A DNA stretch of 64,000 nucleotides from Phosphitispora fastidiosa (GCF_019008365.1 NZ_JAHHUL010000008.1:1-64000); one strand, 5' to 3'; positions 41,940 to 50,891 are shown, numbered from the stretch's first letter. Notes: generated by a model from the letters alone, not told the origin. Program-made: numbers and translations.

Positions 41940-43175
41940 GTGCGCTATCTGATTATAGGGAACAGCGCTGCCGGTGTCTCTGCCGCTGAAACCATCCGCG
42001 GACTTGATAAGTCAGGGCAGATAGATATTATCAGTGACGAAAGGTATCCTGCATATGCAAGATGCCTGACCTCATATTACCTGGCGGGGCAGATGTCTGA
42101 TGAACAGATGATGATAAGGAATGCAGATTTTTATGCCCGGAACAAAATCATCCTAAACACCGGGCAAAAGGCAACTGGGATCGATGCTGCAGCACGCGTG
42201 GTGCGCACAGATAACGGACACGTCTATAGTTATGACAAACTCCTGATTGCCACAGGGGCTTCCCCTGTGATCCCTGACATACCTGGTGCAGAAATGAAAG
42301 GTGTCTTTGGTCTGCGCACACTGGATGATGCCAAGGGGATAGCGGCCTGTGCCGGTCAGGGTGGACATGCTGTGGTCATGGGCGGGGGTTTTGTATCCCT
42401 GAAAGCGGCCTATGCATTATTGAAGGCCGGGCTGAGGGTAACCTGCATAGTGTCTTCAGGGCAAATCCTGTCGCAAATGCTGGATCGCGAGGCTGCCCGG
42501 ATTTTGGGTGACCTGCTCATCAGTCATGGGCTGGACATTAAGTTTTATGCTGATGCCGCTGAAATAGCTGGGGAATCAATCGACGGGGTAATGACTGCCC
42601 ACAGTGTTAAGCTGACAACAGGTGAAACCATTCCGGCAGATGTTGTCATCATCGGCAAGGGGGTTACCCCTAACACCGGCTTTTTGTCGGGAAGCGGCAT
42701 TGACACAGACCGGGGCATTTTGGTAAATGAGCATCTGGAAACAACTGTCCCTGATATTTATGCTGCCGGGGATGTAGCCCAGGCTCTTGATATTCTGACC
42801 GGACAAAGGAGCATTAATGCAATTTGGCCCAATGCCGCCGAACAGGGAACAGCGGCAGGTCGGAACATGGCCGGAAGCCCTGTTGTTTATGAAGGGTCGC
42901 TGGGCATGAATTCAGCAGATTTCTTCGGCCTGTCAACAATCGCCGCCGGTAACCCCAAGGCGGAAGGGGACGAGTATGAAGTCGTCAAGCTGTTTCCCGG
43001 ATGCAATATTTACCGCAGGCTGGTGTTTAAAGGAGATAACCTGATAGGTTATATTATGGTGGGTAAGACCGCCCGGGCCGGAATCCTGACTTCTCTCATC
43101 AGGGAAAAAGTCCCCCTTGGCAGCGCCAAGAATGAGCTGAAACAGGGCCACATCAGACAGAGGCTTGTATGGTAG
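41940..43175 (+). CDS. CODH-associated FAD-NAD(P) oxidoreductase (FNOR)
   Basis: A 411-aa pyridine-nucleotide-disulfide-type flavoprotein starting at GTG 41940 behind GGGGGTGG. FAD-binding IGNSAAGVSAAETI at the N-terminus, NAD-binding VVMGGGFVSLKAAYAL near residue 145, and the FAD-contact motif YAAGDVAQA near residue 275. CooS-CooF-FNOR clusters are known in several anaerobes and are thought to reduce NAD(P)+ with electrons from CO. It follows cooS by 19 bases, so it is in the same operon. Confidence 0.88.
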   Translation: MRYLIIGNSAAGVSAAETIRGLDKSGQIDIISDERYPAYARCLTSYYLAGQMSDEQMMIRNADFYARNKIILNTGQKATGIDAAARVVRTDNGHVYSYDKLLIATGASPVIPDIPGAEMKGVFGLRTLDDAKGIAACAGQGGHAVVMGGGFVSLKAAYALLKAGLRVTCIVSSGQILSQMLDREAARILGDLLISHGLDIKFYADAAEIAGESIDGVMTAHSVKLTTGETIPADVVIIGKGVTPNTGFLSGSGIDTDRGILVNEHLETTVPDIYAAGDVAQALDILTGQRSINAIWPNAAEQGTAAGRNMAGSPVVYEGSLGMNSADFFGLSTIAAGNPKAEGDEYEVVKLFPGCNIYRRLVFKGDNLIGYIMVGKTARAGILTSLIREKVPLGSAKNELKQGHIRQRLVW

Positions 43176-43243
43176 AACGCGAAAACGTTTAATAGACAAC
43201 CCTTAAGTTCGTCCAGATCAAAGGGTTACTAACTCAAAACTTG

Positions 43244-43273
43244 TTGACCTTTCGATAAAAGCGGTTATATAAT
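43244..43273 (+). promoter_or_regulatory. sigma-A promoter of ynfA-type gene
   Basis: TTGACC (43244-43249), 18 bases, TATAAT (43268-43273). Confidence 0.7.
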
Positions 43274-43328
43274 GCAAATACTACTAAGTGTAAAAAGGAA
43301 AAGCTGCTTTTGGGAAGGGAGTTTTGGT

Positions 43329-43655
43329 ATGGTACACGCTGTGGCTCTGTTTATACTTGCCGGTTTGGCGGAAATAGGCGGAGGGTATCTTGTCTGGTTA
43401 TGGCTTCGTGAAGCAAGGCCGGCATGGTATGGACTCATAGGAGGAATCATCCTGGTTTTTTATGGGATTATTCCTACCTTGCAGAAATTCCCCAGTTTCG
43501 GCAGGGTTTATGCGGCTTATGGCGGAGTATTTATAATTCTGTCTTTATTATGGGGTTGGGGAATTGACAAAAAGCCTCCCGACCTTTATGACTGGATTGG
43601 AGCTTTAATTTGTCTGGTGGGTGTGACTGTCATTCTGTGGGCTCCCAGGCATTAA
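43329..43655 (+). CDS. YnfA family (UPF0060) membrane protein
   Basis: A 108-aa protein with four transmembrane helices; start at ATG 43329 behind [39 protein letters not shown] and [19 protein letters not shown] are the family blocks. Related to small multidrug resistance transporters; proposed to export cationic compounds, though substrates are poorly established. Own promoter, and a terminator shared with the convergent flavodoxin gene. Confidence 0.93.
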   Translation: MVHAVALFILAGLAEIGGGYLVWLWLREARPAWYGLIGGIILVFYGIIPTLQKFPSFGRVYAAYGGVFIILSLLWGWGIDKKPPDLYDWIGALICLVGVTVILWAPRH

Positions 43656-44200
43656 TAAAACAAGCCGCCTACGAAGCGGCTTATTTTTTTGCAATCTTCT
43701 ATTTGAAAATCAGACCTTGTGCAGTAATATTCCATTACCTTCGCGAAACTCGTGATTTTCTCCTCTGACAAAGCAGAAGCAGATTCGGTTACACCTGCTA
43801 CCTTGCGCAGTATCATCTTATGAATAAAGCTGACCTTTTCCAGGCGGTATTCATGGCCGAATACTTCTTTGACCACTGCATGTTTGAATAATTCTTCCGG
43901 AAAGCTGTCTTCCAGCTCTTTGGAGCAAACCGGTTCCGGCTGGCCGGCACATATGAAGAGCCCCACTCTCTTACCCAGTAAAACCGGCAGGTTGTTATCA
44001 ATGTATTTGGTAAGAGCCTTCTGAATTTTGCCTACATATATTGATCCGCCGAGGATTACGTTGTCGAAAGGCTCCAGGCTGGGAGCCTTTTCTCGTGCAA
44101 TATTCGCAACCGAAACCTCACCGGTCATTTTTGATTTCAATATACTAGCAGCCTTTTCAGTACAGCCATATTTCGTTGTGTAAATAATTAATGTTTTCAT
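43652..44200 (-). CDS. flavodoxin-domain protein (HemG-like)
   Basis: A 182-aa protein. The N-terminal FMN phosphate loop [12 protein letters not shown] and the middle GGSIYVGKI block place it with flavodoxin-domain proteins of the menaquinone-dependent protoporphyrinogen oxidase (HemG) type; the distal [12 protein letters not shown] segment fits too. AGGAGGTC precedes the ATG. Last gene of a TetR-DUF6544-flavodoxin operon. The redox partner is unknown. Confidence 0.82.
   Translation of the reverse strand: MKTLIIYTTKYGCTEKAASILKSKMTGEVSVANIAREKAPSLEPFDNVILGGSIYVGKIQKALTKYIDNNLPVLLGKRVGLFICAGQPEPVCSKELEDSFPEELFKHAVVKEVFGHEYRLEKVSFIHKMILRKVAGVTESASALSEEKITSFAKVMEYYCTRSDFQIEDCKKISRFVGGLFY
43662..43690. 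terminator. bidirectional terminator
   Basis: AAGCCGC and GCGGCTT arms around CTACGAA, followed by ATTTTTTT. It lies between the ynfA-type gene and the end of the flavodoxin gene. Confidence 0.85.
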
Positions 44201-44272
44201 GGGCTTGACCTCCTGTATCTGTTTTGGGGCTATATTTTTCGGGTGTCAGTGCGGTAAAACAGCAACAGCTCA

Positions 44273-45118
44273 CTATGTCCCGTTATATTCAATTTCGGTA
44301 ACTTCTAACTTATACCAGGTAAAATCACCTGTTTCCGGCTTCCAGACGACATCGGTTTTATTGGGAATCCTAATACCGTTGAATTCCCGGTATTCCCTGG
44401 TCAGACCTCCCCAATCCTGAAGCACAAAGCTGCCGTTTACTTCCCGGTATCTGTTGGCTGTAAAGCTGACAACCTCCCCTTTTTCGTTAAACTCATACAC
44501 CCCTGAAGCGGTTACGCCTCCATAGCTCATGATCGCTCTGGCTCTGTTGAAGTCAACTTCCTCCCATTTGATGTAGTTACTTAAGGCTGCCGTTGGAAAC
44601 CAAGGCATTTCGGCCATGTATCGCAAGAGCGTACCCTGGTCTATTTCTTCACCCTTGGAATCTGCGATAGGTATCAATGAAAGAAGCTTAATCAGCATGT
44701 GGCCTTTTCCTTCATAATACTTATCCCTTCCTGCAAGGTAGACGGCGGGTGCTATCCTGATTTTAGCTGTCCATATAAAGCCGGGTTCGTCTACTCTAAA
44801 GTACTGTTTTGCTTCGGCAGGCATCCATTTTCCGTCTTCAGTGGTTCGCATCAGGCCCTTCTGTTTCAGGTAAACTGTTTTGATTCTCTCTTTTCCGATA
44901 ACCTGAGAGCGTTCCAGCCAATTTTGGACACTGTGCGGCAGCCCTTCCAGGTCCGTTTCACGGACAATTTCCTTTTTATCGCCGATGTTATTAAACAGCG
45001 CTTTGACCTCTTTTCCCGCATTATAGGTGAACAGGTAATTAGCAATAAATGACGTTATCAGAAGCAGAACCGGTAAAGCTGCAGCAAATGCAAGGACGAT
45101 CTTGATTACTTTTGGCAT
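44273..45118 (-). CDS. DUF6544 family membrane-anchored protein
   Basis: A 281-aa protein with one N-terminal transmembrane helix (about 8-30), then an extracytoplasmic domain with LPHSVQNWLERSQVIG, KQGLMR-like (KGLMRTTEDGKW) and MPWFPTA segments that mark the family. Function unknown. GGAAAGGAG precedes the ATG, and four bases separate it from the tetR stop, so it is translated with that regulator. Confidence 0.75.
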   Translation of the reverse strand: MPKVIKIVLAFAAALPVLLLITSFIANYLFTYNAGKEVKALFNNIGDKKEIVRETDLEGLPHSVQNWLERSQVIGKERIKTVYLKQKGLMRTTEDGKWMPAEAKQYFRVDEPGFIWTAKIRIAPAVYLAGRDKYYEGKGHMLIKLLSLIPIADSKGEEIDQGTLLRYMAEMPWFPTAALSNYIKWEEVDFNRARAIMSYGGVTASGVYEFNEKGEVVSFTANRYREVNGSFVLQDWGGLTREYREFNGIRIPNKTDVVWKPETGDFTWYKLEVTEIEYNGT

Positions 45119-45122
45119 TTCA

Positions 45123-45776
45123 TCAACTCCTTTCCGGGATGTTCCCCAGTACTATTCCGTCAACAGTGACTTTTATGAAATGCTCAATAAGGTTAATTCT
45201 GTGTTCTTCAGTAACCAAGTCCTGTTCCATGATCAGGCGTATAATCAGGCCAAAGGTACTTGCGGCGATGATCTGAGCTGTCAGTTCAATATCATTGTCA
45301 TCTATGTCTCTGTCTTTGTAAATTTCTTTGAGGCCCTGGAAAAGAATTTTCAGGGCCGGTTTTTTTGCGGCGGCATCTTTGAATAGAGAGGCAGTTTGCG
45401 CTACAACCCCGGGCGTGCTGTTAAGCTGTACAGCCTTGTATTCGTCAGACATTTGCAGAGATACCTCAATGTAATTTCGCGTCATTTGCCTGAGTTTTTC
45501 TCTTGGGTCATCTGTGGTATCCAGCGCTGCAGCCAACCCATCCAGTATTTTCCGGTAACCTCTTTGCATCAGATGGTTTAATATTTCATCTTTATCCTTA
45601 AAATAATGGTAGATAATTGCCGGTGAGTATTCTATTCTGGATGCAATTTTCCTAATGGAGATATTATCAATACCATCCTCTTTCATAATCTTAGCTGCTG
45701 TTTTTAAGATGAGTTCCTGTTTTTCCCTGCGCTCCCGTTCTTTGCGTTCTTTAGATCCCAAAACAACACCTTCCAT
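45123..45776 (-). CDS. TetR/AcrR family regulator of the DUF6544-flavodoxin operon
   Basis: About 212-217 aa. The helix-turn-helix is DNISIRKIASRIEYSPAIIYHYFKDK; the C-terminal domain is of the WHG type. The start is uncertain: ATG 45776 has no ribosome site, whereas TTG 45761 lies five bases after GGAAGGTG. A consensus promoter and a 15-bp palindrome just downstream of its -10 suggest that it represses its own operon. Confidence 0.88.
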   Translation of the reverse strand: MEGVVLGSKERKERERREKQELILKTAAKIMKEDGIDNISIRKIASRIEYSPAIIYHYFKDKDEILNHLMQRGYRKILDGLAAALDTTDDPREKLRQMTRNYIEVSLQMSDEYKAVQLNSTPGVVAQTASLFKDAAAKKPALKILFQGLKEIYKDRDIDDNDIELTAQIIAASTFGLIIRLIMEQDLVTEEHRINLIEHFIKVTVDGIVLGNIPERS

Positions 45777-45794
45777 TCTAACGGTGTTAAATAA

Positions 45795-45842
45795 TTAAAC
45801 ACTGTTTAACAATATAATAGTGTTTATTTTTCTAAATGTCAA
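45795..45842 (-). promoter_or_regulatory. promoter and operator of the TetR operon
   Basis: Minus strand TTGACA (45842-45837), 17 bases, TATTAT (45819-45814). The palindrome TTAAACACTGTTTAA (45795-45809) covers the expected start point, a classic TetR repression site. Confidence 0.8.
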
Positions 45843-45861
45843 TAATTATTATGCAAAAATA

Positions 45862-45912
45862 TTGACTTAAAAACAGCGAGCAGTTATAGTTATATTATAA
45901 AATTATAATATA
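45862..45912 (+). promoter_or_regulatory. promoter and ArsR operator of the first metalloid operon
   Basis: TTGACT (45862-45867), 17 bases, TATAGT (45885-45890). Immediately downstream, arms TATATTATAA and TTATAATATA around AA (45891-45912) form a perfect palindrome, suited to an ArsR dimer. Confidence 0.75.
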
Positions 45913-45968
45913 GTGTAAGATTAATTTCTTTTGATTAGCCTCAAAAATTGTTATGACTAAGGGGTGAT

Positions 45969-46307
45969 ATGATGAATGAAAGGCTGTTTGGAATGGAAGC
46001 CGATTTCTTTAAGGCCCTTGCCCATCCGACCAGGGTACGGATATTAAAGCACCTGATTGATGGAGAGAAATGTGTTTGTGAGTTTACCGAGGACTTGGAT
46101 GTGGAGCAGTCAAACATGTCCCAGCACCTGGCAATTCTGCGTAAACAGAATATCGTAGCCAGCCGGAAAGAGGGTCTAAAGGTCATATATTCGGTAATCT
46201 ATCCCCAGATCTTTGAAATACTGGACTTAGTGGAAGATATCCTGGTTACCCAGGTTAATGAAACTTTAGAGCTATTAAGTAAGAAAGCAAAAAGCAAAAG
46301 GAGGTGA
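45969..46307 (+). CDS. arsR: ArsR/SmtB family metalloregulator (first locus)
   Basis: A 112-aa winged-helix repressor: ALAHPTRVRILKHLIDGEKCVCEF with a CVCE metal-site motif in the alpha-3 helix, then the recognition helix QSNMSQHLAILRKQNI. Two consecutive ATGs; the first (45969) is annotated. Overlaps the thioredoxin gene region by the AGGAGG inside its last codons. It should release the palindromic operator on binding As(III)/Sb(III) or a related ion. Confidence 0.9.
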   Translation: MMNERLFGMEADFFKALAHPTRVRILKHLIDGEKCVCEFTEDLDVEQSNMSQHLAILRKQNIVASRKEGLKVIYSVIYPQIFEILDLVEDILVTQVNETLELLSKKAKSKRR

Positions 46308-46312
46308 TTAGC

Positions 46313-46558
46313 TTGGATATTAAAGTATTGGGTGCGGGGTGTGCTAATTGCATCAAACTTGAACAGATGGTTTTTGATGTACTGGCAGAACAGAACCTGG
46401 ATGCCAGTGTCACTCATGTAACAGATTTTAAAGAAATAATGTCTTTTGGTGTTATGTCAACTCCTGCTCTGGTAATCGACGGCCAGGTAAAATTGTCGGG
46501 CGGTGTGCCTTCTAAAGCAAAGCTGACAGAAGTTATTACAGAAGCTGCCAAAGGCTAA
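46313..46558 (+). CDS. small redox-active thioredoxin-fold protein
   Basis: An 81-aa protein from TTG 46313, seven bases after AAAAGGAGG (GTG 46304 is the alternative). The N-terminal strand carries GAGCANCIKLE, a CxxC redox pair, and a conserved cis-Pro segment GVMSTPALVIDG follows. The family of small disulfide-redox proteins is often encoded beside ArsR and COG0701 permeases, presumably to handle or reduce the metalloid or keep the permease cysteines reduced. Confidence 0.85.
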   Translation: MDIKVLGAGCANCIKLEQMVFDVLAEQNLDASVTHVTDFKEIMSFGVMSTPALVIDGQVKLSGGVPSKAKLTEVITEAAKG

Positions 46559-46575
46559 CTGAGAGGTGAAGTTTT

Positions 46576-47592
46576 ATGCAGATTTTAACCCTGATATTTA
46601 GTTGGCTTAATGACCAGCTTTTGAGAATGACATGGCTTTCAGAATCGGTAAGTCTGTTGGTGGAAAAGGTATTTGGTTTGTCTGTCCAGGAGAGACTTGG
46701 GGGGAGCATCCAATTTTTCATCTATGATACGATTAAGATTTTCATCTTATTGTCAGTGCTTATTTTTGGCATATCGTACATTCAAAGTTACTTTCCGCCG
46801 GAAAGAACCAAAAAGATTTTGGGCAGGGTGGGAGGTATCAAAGGTAATATTCTCGGCGCATTATTGGGAACAATTACCCCATTCTGAAGCTGTTCCAGTA
46901 TACCGATATTTATCGGTTTTACTTCGGCAGGTCTGCCGTTGGGAATTACCTTTTCATTCCTGATATCCTCGCCACTTGTAGATTTGGCATCAATATTGAT
47001 ATTAATGTCATTTTTCGGAGCTAAAATTGCTATAGCTTATGTCATTGTCGGTTTGGTTTTGGCAGTTGCCGGCGGCACAATTATTGACAAGTTAGGTCTG
47101 GAAAAGCATGTAGAGGGTTATGTCAGGGAAATTGAAAATGTCGACTCGGTAGTTGTTGAGAAGACACGTGAAGAAAGAATAGCCTTTGCCGCGGATCAAG
47201 TCAGAGACATTGTCAAAAGAGTATGGCTGTATGTGCTGGTTGGTGTCGGGATAGGGGCGGGAATCCACAACTGGATTCCCCAGTCAATTATAGAAAATGT
47301 GGTTGGGGCCAATAACCCGTTTGCGGTGATACTTGCAACAGTAGTAGGCATTCCCATGTATGCCGATATCTTTGGCACTTTGCCGATAGCTGAAGCGTTA
47401 TTAGCTAAAGGGGTTGGCGTCGGCACCGTAATGTCCTTCATGATGGCGGTTACAGCTTTATCGCTGCCTTCCATGATTATGCTGAAAAAGGTGGTCAAAC
47501 CCAAACTCCTGGCAGTCTTCTTCACGATAGTAGCGGTTGGAATTGTTGTTATGGGTTACTTTTTTAATGCAACATCATATCTTTTCGGATAG
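46576..47592 (+). CDS. COG0701/ArsP-like permease with in-frame TGA (candidate selenoprotein)
   Basis: A 338-codon frame broken only by TGA at 46885-46887, between GALLGTITPF and SCSSIPIFIGFTSAG. The family normally reads PFCSCSSIP here, so TGA takes the place of the first conserved Cys, which in ArsP-type permeases takes part in metalloid handling. Both flanking parts align to the family without shift. About eight to nine transmembrane helices. If TGA is read as selenocysteine the protein is full length; otherwise a 103-residue stub is made. It follows arsR and the CxxC protein closely. Function: probable efflux of organo-arsenic or a related metalloid. Confidence 0.8.
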
Positions 47593-47603
47593 TTGGGCAG
47601 CAA

Positions 47604-47635
47604 GAAAAGGCTCCAGGCGTGGAGCCTTTTCTCAA
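47604..47635. terminator. terminator of the arsR-permease operon
   Basis: GAAAAGGCTCCA and TGGAGCCTTTTC arms with a four-base loop. It can also serve the convergent flagellin gene. Confidence 0.85.
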
Positions 47636-47667
47636 TATCTCTCGCTAATTGATAAGAAATTTCAGGG

Positions 47668-48534
47668 CTAATCACCCAGCAGCTGCAGCACTCCCTGTGG
47701 GGCACGGTTTGCCTGAGCCAGCATAGCCAGTGAGGCCTGTTCAATAATCTGACTCTTTGTATACTGTACCATGGATGAAGCAATGTCAGTATCTCTGATC
47801 CTGGACTCGGCAGCAGTCAGATTTTCTTCTGCAACCCTAAGATTGGAAATGACAGATTCCAGCCTGTTTTGAGTGGACCCTAAATTAGACCGTTCATTGG
47901 ATACATCTGCAATGGCTTTGTCGGTAACCCTCAGGAACTGTTCTGCTTTGGCGCTGTCCGACAAATCAATAATCCGGTCACTCCCCGGTCCGCCTGCAAT
48001 TAACCCGGAGGCCTCCCAGACAAAGTAGCCGAAAGAAGGTATCAAAGACCTTTTAATATTCAACTCCAGGGTATGGCCCTCATTTGCCCCGACTTGAAAT
48101 ACATATGGGTCCGCGTCAGCTCCCAGAAATATTTTTTTGGTATTAAATTCTGTTTGAATGGTAATCCTCTCGAGTTCATCAATCATTTTGGCTACTTCAA
48201 GCTCAATTTTTCCACGGTCTTCTCTTGTATTAATATCACTGGCTGCCTGTACTGTCAGCTCACGCATTCTCTGCAGGATAGAATGCTGTTCATTCAAAGC
48301 CCCTTCTGCTGTCTGAATCAATGAAACAGCGTCCTGGGCGTTTCTGGCAGCCATTCTCATGCCTCTTATCTGAGAGCGCATTTTTTCCGAAATACCCAAG
48401 CCGGCGGCATCATCCCCAGCCTTATTTATCCTCTTCCCTGAAGACAGTTTTCCCATGAACTTATTCTTCTTTGAAGTAACCGTTTTCAGCCTGTTATAAG
48501 AAAATAATGCCGCCGTGTTATGGTTAATTCTCAT
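47668..48534 (-). CDS. flagellin
   Basis: A 288-aa filament protein with conserved D0/D1 ends: MRINHNTAALFSYNRL, KLSSGKRINKAGDDAAGLGISEKMR, and the C-terminal TAAESRIRDTDIASSMVQYT with ANRAPQGVLQLL. The central variable part is short (about 140-205). AAGGAGG lies 11 bases before the ATG; an out-of-frame ATG intervenes. It stands alone among metalloid genes, away from any flagellar cluster in the window. A sigma-D promoter was not recognised. Confidence 0.95.
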   Translation of the reverse strand: MRINHNTAALFSYNRLKTVTSKKNKFMGKLSSGKRINKAGDDAAGLGISEKMRSQIRGMRMAARNAQDAVSLIQTAEGALNEQHSILQRMRELTVQAASDINTREDRGKIELEVAKMIDELERITIQTEFNTKKIFLGADADPYVFQVGANEGHTLELNIKRSLIPSFGYFVWEASGLIAGGPGSDRIIDLSDSAKAEQFLRVTDKAIADVSNERSNLGSTQNRLESVISNLRVAEENLTAAESRIRDTDIASSMVQYTKSQIIEQASLAMLAQANRAPQGVLQLLGD

Positions 48535-48793
48535 GAGCCATGAAACCTCCTTGTTAATAGGCCTGTTATCTTACATTATTAAACTGAATCACCTAACGGA
48601 GACTGTGAACTGAATTGTAAAGCCGTTATAGGATGCCGTAATCAGGGATCTACCGGAAGCATGAGATGAAGTCGAAATCAAATAACAATAATCATTGTTA
48701 TTTTAAATAATAATTCTTCCTGAAATTTCTTAAATCCTTTTAAGTTTTGAAATTTTACCATTAGTGATGAATCATATTTAGGCAAGCGAAACA
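48535..48793. other. intergenic region with a 24-bp inverted repeat
   Basis: AAATAACAAT (48680-48689) and ATTGTTATTT (48694-48703) flank AATC in a perfect palindrome. It may be an operator or terminator between the divergent flagellin and arsR genes. No gene seen. Confidence 0.45.
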
Positions 48794-48822
48794 TTGCTTT
48801 TTTGCATAAGTGTGTATATTAT
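48794..48822 (+). promoter_or_regulatory. promoter of arsR-acr3
   Basis: TTGCTT (48794-48799), 17 bases, TATTAT (48817-48822). An AT-rich tract with AAATATATTT palindromes follows before the ribosome site and may hold the ArsR operator. Confidence 0.6.
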
Positions 48823-48876
48823 AAACATATAAATAATATTAAATATATTTAAACGTTACACGGAAGGGAGTAATAA

Positions 48877-49242
48877 ATGAAAAAAATTGCAGAATTCTAT
48901 AAGGCTTTAGGAGATGAAATCAGATTAACAATATTAAATATGCTGTCAGAACAGGAGATGTGTGTTTGTGAAATCTTTGATAAACTTGATATATCTCAGC
49001 CGGCAGTCTCCCATCACCTCAAAATCCTCAGGCAGGCTGGGCTGGTAAAAGACAGCAAAGAGGGGAAATGGATATACTATTCTTTGAATGGCAGTGTTTT
49101 TCAGGAGATCTTTCAGGATGAGAAGGTGGAAACAATCCGGTGTTATGCGGAACCTATCCGAAAGAAACTGGAAAATCTGCCTCGTTCCCAGGTAAGAACT
49201 GACCCGGCTGTTTGTGAAAAATTAACTGCGAAAAACCGATAG
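48877..49242 (+). CDS. arsR: ArsR family arsenic-responsive repressor (second locus)
   Basis: A 121-aa protein. LGDEIRLTILNMLSEQEMCVCEIFDKL contains the Cys-Val-Cys metal site in the DNA-binding region; the recognition helix is SQPAVSHHLKILRQAGL. The C-terminal extension has two more cysteines (Cys88 and Cys114 region) that might add thiol ligands. GGAAGGGAG precedes the ATG. First gene of an arsR-acr3 operon. Confidence 0.92.
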   Translation: MKKIAEFYKALGDEIRLTILNMLSEQEMCVCEIFDKLDISQPAVSHHLKILRQAGLVKDSKEGKWIYYSLNGSVFQEIFQDEKVETIRCYAEPIRKKLENLPRSQVRTDPAVCEKLTAKNR

Positions 49243-49281
49243 TTAGACTAACAGAAAATAATATTAAGGAGGTAAACTGGT

Positions 49282-50352
49282 ATGGCGCAAAAAGAGGCAA
49301 GATTGTCTGTGCTGGACAGACTGCTGACTCTCTGGATCTTCCTGGCAATGGCTGTTGGGGTGGGTATTGGGTACATTTTCCCCGGGGTAGCTGATCTTTT
49401 AGACAGGTTATCTGTGGGGACCACTTCCATACCCATTGCTGTAGGTCTGATTATCATGATGTACCCGCCCCTGGCTAAAGTGAATTACCGGGAACTGGGC
49501 AAGGTTTTCCGAAATACCAGGGTGCTGGGATTATCACTGGTACAAAACTGGATTATCGGGCCTATCCTGATGTTTGTGTTAGCCGTAGTGTTTTTACAGG
49601 ATTACCCTGAATATATGGTTGGTCTCATTTTAATCGGACTGGCCAGGTGTATCGCTATGGTTATTGTGTGGAACTCCCTGGCGAAAGGTGATACTGAATA
49701 TGCCGCTGCTCTAGTGGCGTTTAACTCAATATTCCAGGTAATTTTCTACTCGGTGTATGCCTATATTTTTATTACGGTGCTGCCGGAATGGCTGGGGCTT
49801 AAGGGAATGGAAGTAGATATAACCATGGGTGAGGTAGCTAAGAGTGTTGTCATTTACCTGGGGATTCCCTTTGCTGCCGGCATGCTGACCAGGCTGTTTC
49901 TGGAACCGGCCAAGGGGAAGGAATGGTATGAAAAAACCTTTGTGCCCAAGATCAGTCCCCTGGCCCTGATTGCACTGCTCTTTACTATTGTGGTAATGTT
50001 TTCCTATAAAGGGCAGTTAATCGTACAGCTGCCGTTGGATGTGGTGCGTATTGCCATCCCGCTGCTGATTTATTTCGTGCTCATGTTTACTGTCTCTTTT
50101 TTCCTTAGCAATAGGATGGGGGTCAACTATGGCCAAACAACCAGCCTGTCCTTCACTGCGGCCAGCAACAACTTCGAGCTGGCAATAGCCGTTGCCGTAG
50201 CGGTATTTGGTATTGAATCAGGGCAAGCCTTTGCCGCGGTAATCGGCCCCCTGATTGAAGTGCCGGTGATGATAGCCCTGGTTAATGTGGCCCTTGCCTG
50301 GGGAAGAAAATACTTCACCAGAGAGGGTGAAGTTATCCGAACCCGGGGGTAA
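49282..50352 (+). CDS. acr3: Acr3-type arsenite efflux permease
   Basis: A 356-aa protein with ten predicted transmembrane helices that exports As(OH)3. The family cysteine lies in [19 protein letters not shown] (helix 4), and [20 protein letters not shown] (helix 9) is the other signature block. AAGGAGG precedes the ATG, 39 bases after arsR. Together they give arsenite resistance; no arsC reductase is in the window. Confidence 0.95.
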   Translation: MAQKEARLSVLDRLLTLWIFLAMAVGVGIGYIFPGVADLLDRLSVGTTSIPIAVGLIIMMYPPLAKVNYRELGKVFRNTRVLGLSLVQNWIIGPILMFVLAVVFLQDYPEYMVGLILIGLARCIAMVIVWNSLAKGDTEYAAALVAFNSIFQVIFYSVYAYIFITVLPEWLGLKGMEVDITMGEVAKSVVIYLGIPFAAGMLTRLFLEPAKGKEWYEKTFVPKISPLALIALLFTIVVMFSYKGQLIVQLPLDVVRIAIPLLIYFVLMFTVSFFLSNRMGVNYGQTTSLSFTAASNNFELAIAVAVAVFGIESGQAFAAVIGPLIEVPVMIALVNVALAWGRKYFTREGEVIRTRG

Positions 50353-50628
50353 CCCCTCAAACCATACAGGTTCCATATATAACCTCCTTATTATTATATG
50401 ACTGTAAACAGTATATTCGGGAGAGAAAAGGATGGTTACTTTAAACCGGTTTATGTTAAGAATGGAACTGTTTTGCGATGTAAGCTTAAAAGGCTTAGCT
50501 GTACCTGCTTTTACGCCGGTGCCAGCTAAGCCTTTAACATAATTATGCGTGATAATTATGCGTGAGACTGAGTTATTTTAATATTGATATATCTGCTAAT
50601 TATTTTCTCATAAAATGGTTATGGGCAT
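50353..50628. other. intergenic region with a strong hairpin (50489-50535)
   Basis: AAAGGCTTAGCTG and CAGCTAAGCCTTT are perfect 13-bp arms around a 21-base loop; probably the acr3 terminator, although a T run is short. A tandem AATTATGCGTG repeat follows (about 50542-50567). No gene seen. Confidence 0.5.
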
Positions 50629-50657
50629 TTGACTAAAACCTAAATTTGGGTTATTAT
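50629..50657 (+). promoter_or_regulatory. promoter of acsA-acsB
   Basis: TTGACT (50629-50634), 17 bases, TATTAT (50652-50657). Start near 50664 leaves a leader of about 258 bases. The start region reads GGGCTTATGCCC, a small hairpin. Confidence 0.6.
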
Positions 50658-50834
50658 AGTAAGTGGGCTTATGCCCGAAACAAATCCTTTCTATGCTTTC
50701 TTGCTTTATTTCTAACCATTTACCCGAAAAACCGATAGCCCAAAACCAGGTATTCAAATATATAAACGTTCACCAAAATTACTGCAGGAGGTGGTGAAAT
50801 TGAGGACATTTGAATAAATGTCCGGGGGAGAGAA

Positions 50835-50891
50835 GTGATATTGCTTTTAGAAAATGGAGACCTGGTTGTGAATTCCAAGAGAACTAATTAG
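50835..50891 (+). CDS. possible 18-aa leader peptide before acsA
   Basis: GTG behind GGGGGAGAG starts an 18-codon frame (starts MILLLENGDL) that ends 30 bases before acsA. It is within the predicted acs transcript. Too short to judge by composition; translation could affect acsA expression. Confidence 0.25.
   Translation: MILLLENGDLVVNSKRTN

Noticed and set aside
46576-46887. Permease considered a pseudogene split by a nonsense mutation
   Set aside because: Only one codon is affected, it falls exactly on the conserved Cys, and the rest is intact; random decay would rarely do this. Kept as a candidate selenoprotein.
48680-48703. Inverted repeat considered as a sigma-D flagellin promoter
   Set aside because: It does not resemble TAAA-N15-GCCGATAA; listed only as a palindrome.
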